DNA of 64,000 bases from contig JAFZPP010000017.1 in the NCBI GenBank assembly GCA_017550285.1, positions 54,832 through 118,831 of the forward strand. The letters run 5' to 3'. A program made the position numbers and the translations under genes. Origin of the DNA: Oscillospiraceae bacterium (GTDB lineage: Bacteria > Bacillota > Clostridia > Oscillospirales > Ruminococcaceae). Within the stretch, counting starts at the first letter, position 1. Each line of letters opens with the position of its first letter. The notes below the pieces were generated by a model. That model made no database searches. It worked only from the letters and a program-made list of their open reading frames with translations, and was not told the DNA's origin. This document shows positions 59,156-64,000 of the stretch, in pieces.

Positions 59156-59245
59156 GATATACGGATTCCCGATGCATGCGTGCATGTTGTGATATCCGGA
59201 CTATCATTTTTGTACAAAAGAAAGGAAAACCGGACTTTTTTGTGA

Positions 59246-59274
59246 TTGACAATCCTGCTGTTATCATGTATAAT
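59246..59274 (+). promoter_or_regulatory. Promoter of the 59354 LRR-dockerin gene
   Basis: TTGACA (59246-59251), 17-nt spacer, TATAAT (59269-59274). Confidence 0.9.
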
Positions 59275-59353
59275 AAAATCAGAGGATTCTGTCATTGAGG
59301 GCGGCAGGATGCTCTGTGTACCGAATGACTATATATTTCAGGAGGGGTTTATC

Positions 59354-60514
59354 ATGCAAAAACAAAGGCGATTCCCGAAGGCTGCCGCGTTGCTTGCCGC
59401 AGCCGTACTGACAGCCGGTCTGCCGCTGTCTCCGAGATCCGGCGCCGTATTTTCTGCGCCGCTGACTGCATATGCAGACGAGGAATATACCACGCTCGAA
59501 AACAGTCAGTTCTCATACAAAAAATACGCAGACCATATCGAAATCATGTTCCCGACCGATGCCACACGGAAAGCATCCGTGCTCGAAATTCCGGATCAGA
59601 TCGACAGCCTGCCGGTCACCGGAATCGACATTTACGGCTTCCAGCTTTGCGAAATGAAAACGGTCAAATTTCCGGATACACTCGTGGAAATCGGTCCGTA
59701 TGCATTTTCAAACTGCCCGAATCTCGAATCTGTCACATTTCCGGACAGTATTCAAAAGGTCGGGTTCCAGTCCTTCCGGGATAACCCGAAGCTGACAGAG
59801 ATCAATTTCCCCGATCATCTGGTCAAGACCGGCGACTTTACCTTTGATGAGACACCGTGGCTCGAAGCGCAGCGACAGAAGGACCCGCTCGTCATCATCA
59901 ACGGCGCGGTCATTGACGGCAGAAGCTGCGAGGGCAAGGTCACCGTTCCCTCCGGCGTCAAATATGTTGCGTCGGGCGCATTCTCCCGCAATACGCAGAT
60001 TACCTCGGTTGTGTTCCCGCAGAGCGTCACGGAAATCTGCGACAATACCTTCTGGTACTGCGAGAACCTGACCTCTGCCGAGCTCGAAGGCGCAGAGACA
60101 CTCGGCTTCGGCGTCTTCGCTGCATGCAATAAGCTGACCGATCTGAAAATTTCCGGCAAGCTCAAATCTATCGACGGCTATTCCTTCTGCGATAACACTG
60201 CTTCGGCGACGATCACCTTCTACGGCAGCGAATCGGCATGGCGCGCAGTCGAAAAGCCCGAAAACGATCCGTTCCTCCAGAGAGCAAAGATGATCTTTGA
60301 CGAGAGCCATATCTCAGAGCCCGAGGAGGTCGAGGGCGATCTCACCGGCGACGGCAAATGCAGCATTGCGGACGCGGTCATGCTCCAGAAATATCTGCTG
60401 ACCTCCGGCACACTGACCGCCGATCAGGCAAAGGCTGCCGACATCAACAAGGATCAGCAGCTCGATTCCGCTGACCTCAGCCGCCTCAAAAAGCTGATTC
60501 TCGGAAACCAGTAA
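59354..60514 (+). CDS. Cellulosomal LRR_5 (BspA-like) protein with dockerin
   Basis: 386 residues: signal peptide (1-42), a short N-terminal domain, five or six BspA-type leucine-rich repeats (about 65-310; units such as FPDTLVEIGPYAF, FPDSIQKVGFQSF and FPQSVTEICDNTF), and a C-terminal dockerin (about 325-386; DLTGDGKCSIADA and DINKDQQLDSADL). The frame is open upstream to 59246, but ATG 59354 has CAGGAGGGG. Such repeats bind proteins or surfaces; no catalytic domain is present, so it may be an adhesion or structural part of the cellulosome. Confidence 0.92.
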   Translation: MQKQRRFPKAAALLAAAVLTAGLPLSPRSGAVFSAPLTAYADEEYTTLENSQFSYKKYADHIEIMFPTDATRKASVLEIPDQIDSLPVTGIDIYGFQLCEMKTVKFPDTLVEIGPYAFSNCPNLESVTFPDSIQKVGFQSFRDNPKLTEINFPDHLVKTGDFTFDETPWLEAQRQKDPLVIINGAVIDGRSCEGKVTVPSGVKYVASGAFSRNTQITSVVFPQSVTEICDNTFWYCENLTSAELEGAETLGFGVFAACNKLTDLKISGKLKSIDGYSFCDNTASATITFYGSESAWRAVEKPENDPFLQRAKMIFDESHISEPEEVEGDLTGDGKCSIADAVMLQKYLLTSGTLTADQAKAADINKDQQLDSADLSRLKKLILGNQ

Positions 60515-60537
60515 GACAATCAAATCATACTAAAAAT

Positions 60538-60578
60538 ACTGCCCCGAAGCATCCGCATTACGCTTCGGGGCAGTTTGA
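60538..60578 (+). terminator. Terminator after the LRR-dockerin gene
   Basis: 13-bp stem actgccccgaagc (60538-60550) with gcttcggggcagt (60562-60574), then TTGATTT. Confidence 0.9.
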
Positions 60579-60612
60579 TTTGGCGTGGGGGGCGGCAAAG
60601 CCCCATAAACTG

Positions 60613-60640
60613 AAAGCTCCCTTCGCAGGGAGCTTTTTCA
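60613..60640. terminator. Second hairpin near the diguanylate cyclase 3' end
   Basis: 10-bp stem aaagctccct (60613-60622) with agggagcttt (60627-60636), loop TCGC, then TT on the plus strand. On the minus strand it lies just past the GGDEF stop. Confidence 0.75.
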
Positions 60641-60651
60641 GCGTATCGGGT

Positions 60652-61950
60652 TTAATTGAGACAGATGCGGTTTCTGCCGTCGGTCTTTGCGTTATAGAGC
60701 GCCTGATCGGCACGCTCAAACCACGATTCGAGTACATCCTCGCGGCGCAGCATCGTCGCACCGACACTGCATGTGATCGAACCGACGCCCGCAAAGCTGC
60801 CCTCTGCAACGGCAAGGCGGAGCGCTTCGGAAGTCTGCTTTAAGTTTTCCTCATCCGTATCGTAAAGCACAGCGGCAAATTCTTCACCGCCCCAGCGTCC
60901 GACTGCGGCATTTCTCTCCTTGAGCGTCTCATTGATGATCTCTGCAAAATGTTTCAGCGTTGTATCGCCGACTGCATGACCGAAGCGGTCATTCACACTT
61001 TTGAAATGGTCGATATCGAGAATCATCAGACCGATCGGCGTACCGTCCTTATGCGCCTGCTCCATCGCATTGCAGATTTCGGTTTCAATTCGTCCGTGAT
61101 TGAAAATCTGCGTCAGCGGGTCTCTTGAAGCGAGTTCCTCGTACTGCTTCAGCGTTGCCTTCATGCTCATGGTCGTCTCGTGGATATTCTGCACCATATA
61201 AACAAAACGGAAGTCGTTTTCGTTATTGGTCTCCATGCGGCTGAAAATCAGCTTCGACCACTTGAAAACACCGTCCAGATTCATCATCCGGACATCAAAC
61301 GATTCGACATGCCCCGGCTTGAAATGCGCACGCAGATATTCCGGTGAGGAACGCTCCATGAAAAGCGCCTTTTCATCCTCCCAGATCATATTGACGATCA
61401 TATCGCGCCATCCGGAATAGCTGATATCATAATTCAGTGCGTCGTCCGAGACCTCAGTCAGGGACACGCTGCTTGTTGTATCACGCACAAGATCAAATGC
61501 CATGGTAAACACATAAATGTTATTCTGGATCGTGCTGACCTTGTTTTCGGTTTCTTCATCCTTCTCCTTGACGCTCTCATCGAGCTCATCAAGCAGGAAC
61601 AGATACCGGTCTTCATCGCCGACCGGCTGTACGGACATCTGCACAAGATGCGGAATCTCGCTGAGAATCAGCTTTAACCGCTTGCTGTATTTACCGGCAA
61701 ATTTACTCATATTCGGCACAAATACATTGTAGTTATCCACGATCTCTCTGCCGTCTGCACTGTAATGGAACCACAGCGTCCGTACCAGCTCTTCGTAGGT
61801 GCCGCTCTCTGCAATCACATCCTGAAAGATGCCTCTCCGCACCAAAGCCCGATAGGTATCGGCGGCTCTGTCCGCAATCAGAACTGCGCCGACCGATTTC
61901 CCGTAATAATCCAACGCCTGCTCAAATGTGACATCATTGATACTTTGCAT
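60652..61950 (-). CDS. GGDEF diguanylate cyclase with N-terminal sensor
   Basis: 432 residues, soluble. The C-terminal GGDEF domain (about 270-432) is complete: RDPLTQIFNHGRIE, LDIDHFKSVNDRFGHAVGD and the active-site RWGGEEF, and the end has YNAKTDGRNRI. It makes cyclic di-GMP. Residues 1-260 show two alpha/beta sensor parts, the second PAS-like (about 150-260). No inhibitory RxxD site stands before GGEEF, so the enzyme is probably not product-inhibited. Two promoters lie upstream. Cyclic di-GMP often controls adhesion and secreted polymers, relevant to a substrate-attached cellulose degrader. Confidence 0.94.
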   Translation of the reverse strand: MQSINDVTFEQALDYYGKSVGAVLIADRAADTYRALVRRGIFQDVIAESGTYEELVRTLWFHYSADGREIVDNYNVFVPNMSKFAGKYSKRLKLILSEIPHLVQMSVQPVGDEDRYLFLLDELDESVKEKDEETENKVSTIQNNIYVFTMAFDLVRDTTSSVSLTEVSDDALNYDISYSGWRDMIVNMIWEDEKALFMERSSPEYLRAHFKPGHVESFDVRMMNLDGVFKWSKLIFSRMETNNENDFRFVYMVQNIHETTMSMKATLKQYEELASRDPLTQIFNHGRIETEICNAMEQAHKDGTPIGLMILDIDHFKSVNDRFGHAVGDTTLKHFAEIINETLKERNAAVGRWGGEEFAAVLYDTDEENLKQTSEALRLAVAEGSFAGVGSITCSVGATMLRREDVLESWFERADQALYNAKTDGRNRICLN

Positions 61951-62027
61951 AACACACCATCCTTCTTTTTTGAGTCATTCCATGAATGTCCGGCTGTTTG
62001 AACGCGCCGGTGATAACAGATGCCTAT

Positions 62028-62056
62028 ATTATAGCACATCGCATAGAAAAATTCAA
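62028..62056 (-). promoter_or_regulatory. Proximal promoter of the diguanylate cyclase gene
   Basis: On the minus strand TTGAAT (62051-62056), 17-nt spacer, TATAAT (62028-62033). Confidence 0.75.
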
Positions 62057-62172
62057 TAGGTAAACGAAAATAATAAGATTCAGCTGTCAATCATACAAAA
62101 TCAGCCGCTGTATATCATGAAATGTGCATTGCCGGCAGCCTCCTTTCAAGGTGAGATATAATGCACATAATT

Positions 62173-62201
62173 ATTATATCACAGATCACGATTTTTGTCA
62201 A
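62173..62201 (-). promoter_or_regulatory. Distal promoter of the diguanylate cyclase gene
   Basis: On the minus strand TTGACA (62196-62201), 17-nt spacer, TATAAT (62173-62178). Its transcript soon meets AAAGGAGG followed by a four-codon frame (62115-62129). Confidence 0.8.
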
Positions 62202-62261
62202 GTATGTATACAAACTGTATCATATTGCTGTGAATTTATCTTTTGTATAACAGACAAAACC

Positions 62262-62460
62262 CGCCCGTGCAGGGCGCGGCTCCGATTCTGCACCGAAGTG
62301 CGAACCATAAAACCATAAGACTATGCTCGTCTTTGGCTGCGCCATTGGGGCTGGCGTCGGAGAGCCGCCTCGATTGAACTGAGCAACGACCTGGTCACGC
62401 AAAATGAGCGAAAGAAAGGCGAAGCAAAATGGAAGCGGGCACTGCCCTCCTATCCTGAAA
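62262..62460 (-). repeat. Intergenic repeat family B, copy 2 (inverted)
   Basis: On the minus strand it shows the same ordered blocks as 11287-11490: ccattttgcttcgcctttctttcgc (in two parts), aatggcgcagcc, aagacgagcat. A gcgggcactgccc hairpin half sits at its end (62435-62447). Confidence 0.65.
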
Positions 62461-62513
62461 AACAGCATTGCCTGATTGAGGCGTAGTCAATTATGTTTAG
62501 TATCCTGAACCTC

Positions 62514-62551
62514 CGGCGGGCTTTAGATCAACGGAAGCGGGCACTGCCCGC
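62514..62551 (+). repeat. Family B tail shared with 16791-16829
   Basis: ccggcgggctttagatcaa, then the perfect hairpin gcgggcactgcccgc (62537-62551). No gene lies in 62202-62723. Confidence 0.7.
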
Positions 62552-62639
62552 TTTGCAATATCAATCAGATTTGCCGCAATATATGACATTTAAAATGCAA
62601 ATCTCCGCAATAATCGGGCTGTAGAGGCACTGTTCCTGC

Positions 62640-62668
62640 TTGCAATCTGCGGCGGAAAATGATATAAT
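62640..62668 (+). promoter_or_regulatory. Promoter of the last LRR gene
   Basis: TTGCAA (62640-62645), 17-nt spacer, TATAAT (62663-62668). Confidence 0.8.
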
Positions 62669-62723
62669 AAAATCATTCCGCGCTCCGATTCAGGGAGCAC
62701 CGCCTTTTACAAAAGGAGTATTT

Positions 62724-64000
62724 ATGAAACTGACGCGCTACACATCCGCACTGGCAGCATTCCTGCTGCTGACCTCCGCAGCACAGTCCCTTCCGGTCTC
62801 GGCTGTGTCCGTTCCGGCAGTCCGCTCCGGCATTGCCGCAGAGGAGGGCACCGCACCGGCTGACGATGCACAGAAACCGCTCGCCGAGGGCACAATCGGC
62901 GAAACAATCACTTGGGTGCTCGATGCAGAGGGAACGCTCACAATCACCGGCTCCGGCGATATGGCTTCTGTCTCCGGCAATCTGTTCGACAGCAACACCG
63001 GAAAAATCAGGAAGGCTGTCATTCAGAATACAGACAGCAAAAAGGTGATTACCGCAATCGGCGACGCCCTCTTCAAAAACTGTTCCGCGCTCACAGACGT
63101 CACAATCCCCGACACCGTCACTGCAATCGGCTCTGAGGCATTCAAAAACTGCACCGCACTGCAAACCGTTGCACTGCCCGCAACCCTCAAGGAGATCGGC
63201 AGCAGCGCATTCAGCGGCAGCGGTCTGACCGAAGCCGTCCTCCCCGGCTGCGCAATCGGCAAGGCTGCATTCTTTGGCTGCGCATCGCTGAAAACGCTGA
63301 CAATCGGCGAAGGCACGGAGATTCTTCCCGAGGACTGCTTCCGCAAATGCACCGCGCTGGAATCCGCAGTGCTGCCGGATTCGCTCAAATCTATTGAGTG
63401 CGGCGGATATTCCGAACAGGGCGCATTCAGCGAATGCATTGCTCTGAAAAAGGTCTCAATCGGCAAGGGCATCGAATCTATCCATCAAAATGCATTCCGC
63501 ACAACCGGTGAAGGGCTTGAAGTCACCTTCCGCGAAGGCGTGACGGCAGTACCCGAAAGCAGTTTCCGAAACCGCACCGAGCTTGTGAAGGTCACGCTGC
63601 CTGATACGCTGACTGCAATCGGTGCAGAGGCATTCAGCGGCTGTTCTGCGCTGTCTGACTGCGTATTTCCGGAATCGCTCAAAGAGATCGGAAACAGCGC
63701 ATTCAGCGGCAGCGGTCTGCCCGAAGCGATCCTTCCCGGCTGCGCAATCGGCAAGGCTGCGTTCTATAACTGCGCATCGCTGAAAACACTTACAATCGGT
63801 GAAGGCACGGAGATTCTTCCCGAGGACTGTTTCCGCAAATGCACCGCGCTGGAATCCGCAGTGCTGCCTGATTCGCTCAAATCTATTGAGTGCGGCGGAT
63901 ATTCCGAACAGGGCGCATTCAGCGAATGCATTGCTCTGAAAAAGGTCTCAATCGGCAAGGGCATCGAATCTATCCATCAAAATGCATTCCGCACAACCGG
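62724..64000 (+). CDS. Secreted LRR_5 (BspA-like) protein, 3' end outside window
   Basis: Open frame of at least 425 codons running off the right edge. A signal peptide (1-26) and short linker are followed by the same cap as in the 47641 protein (IGETITWVLDAEGTLTITGSG, in part) and by leucine-rich repeats such as IPDTVTAIGSEAF, LPATLKEIGSSAF and LPDSLKSIECGG. ATG 62724 follows AAAAGGAG. Two nearly identical 164-residue blocks (from about codon 158 and codon 322) show recent internal duplication. Whether a dockerin or catalytic domain follows cannot be seen. Confidence 0.92.
   Translation, partial: MKLTRYTSALAAFLLLTSAAQSLPVSAVSVPAVRSGIAAEEGTAPADDAQKPLAEGTIGETITWVLDAEGTLTITGSGDMASVSGNLFDSNTGKIRKAVIQNTDSKKVITAIGDALFKNCSALTDVTIPDTVTAIGSEAFKNCTALQTVALPATLKEIGSSAFSGSGLTEAVLPGCAIGKAAFFGCASLKTLTIGEGTEILPEDCFRKCTALESAVLPDSLKSIECGGYSEQGAFSECIALKKVSIGKGIESIHQNAFRTTGEGLEVTFREGVTAVPESSFRNRTELVKVTLPDTLTAIGAEAFSGCSALSDCVFPESLKEIGNSAFSGSGLPEAILPGCAIGKAAFYNCASLKTLTIGEGTEILPEDCFRKCTALESAVLPDSLKSIECGGYSEQGAFSECIALKKVSIGKGIESIHQNAFRTT
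63196..64000 (+). repeat. 492-bp tandem repeat inside the LRR gene
   Basis: Sequence from about 63196 recurs 492 nt later (agcgcattcagcggcagcg at 63204 and 63696). From 63310 on the match with 63802-64000 is almost perfect at the DNA level. The period is 164 codons and in frame; the second copy is cut by the window end. Confidence 0.92.

Overview
The window reads as chromosome of a cellulosome-producing Ruminococcus (Clostridia, Oscillospiraceae), in the R. flavefaciens / R. champanellensis / R. albus sphere. The reasons are: at least six dockerin-bearing secreted proteins (GH9, GH44, a CBM22-dockerin-CE1 esterase, a cysteine-peptidase/leucine-rich-repeat protein, an M23-like protein and a second leucine-rich-repeat protein); a small cohesin-dockerin protein like the adaptor scaffoldin ScaC; a GH3 beta-glucosidase with the permuted domain order known from R. 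albus; Gram-positive promoters with 17-nt spacers; strong Shine-Dalgarno sequences; and SpoIIID. The species is inferred, not proven.

Layout. 1-6.1 kb: end of a lipoprotein gene, dockerin GH9 cellulase, sodium:solute symporter. 6.4-11.3 kb: spoIIID, pfkA, a tetrahydrofolate riboswitch with folate ECF gene folT, proC and two membrane proteins. 11.5-16.7 kb (minus): marR, a heterodimeric ABC exporter, a GtrA-like gene and an unknown gene. 17.1-20.7 kb: membrane protein, trmO, a DtxR-type regulator, mreC, mreD. 21.0-23.4 kb: a LytTR response regulator and AgrC-like kinase, then a separate roughly 370-nt transcript encoding an 18-residue Trp-rich peptide. 23.5-36.7 kb: tRNA-Leu, GH3, glmU, a zinc-ribbon membrane protein, an orphan structured RNA, two anion permeases, PrsW, an M23 (SpoIIQ-like) protein, a lipoprotein and the cohesin-dockerin protein. 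36.8-43.7 kb (minus): nine intact, mostly overlapping phage head/packaging-type genes with no integrase, tape measure or lysis gene. 44.0-47.5 kb: TSCPD protein, OhrR-like MarR, LysR and an SGNH esterase behind a promoter with a perfect palindrome. 47.6-64 kb: the cellulosome cluster, a GGDEF diguanylate cyclase, and a leucine-rich-repeat protein that runs off the right edge.

How it fits together. Secreted enzymes (GH9, GH44, CBM22-CE1) would dock on scaffoldins through the cohesin-dockerin adaptor. Products would be finished inside the cell by the signal-less GH3 and fed to glycolysis (pfkA). The GH44 gene follows an XRE regulator in an apparent operon.

The most interesting items are the RNAIII-like peptide RNA beside the AgrC/LytTR pair, the self-contained capsid/packaging operon, the orphan RNA at 29.7 kb, and three families of intergenic repeats. 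All functional calls rest on reading the sequence and remembered family motifs; no database search was run.
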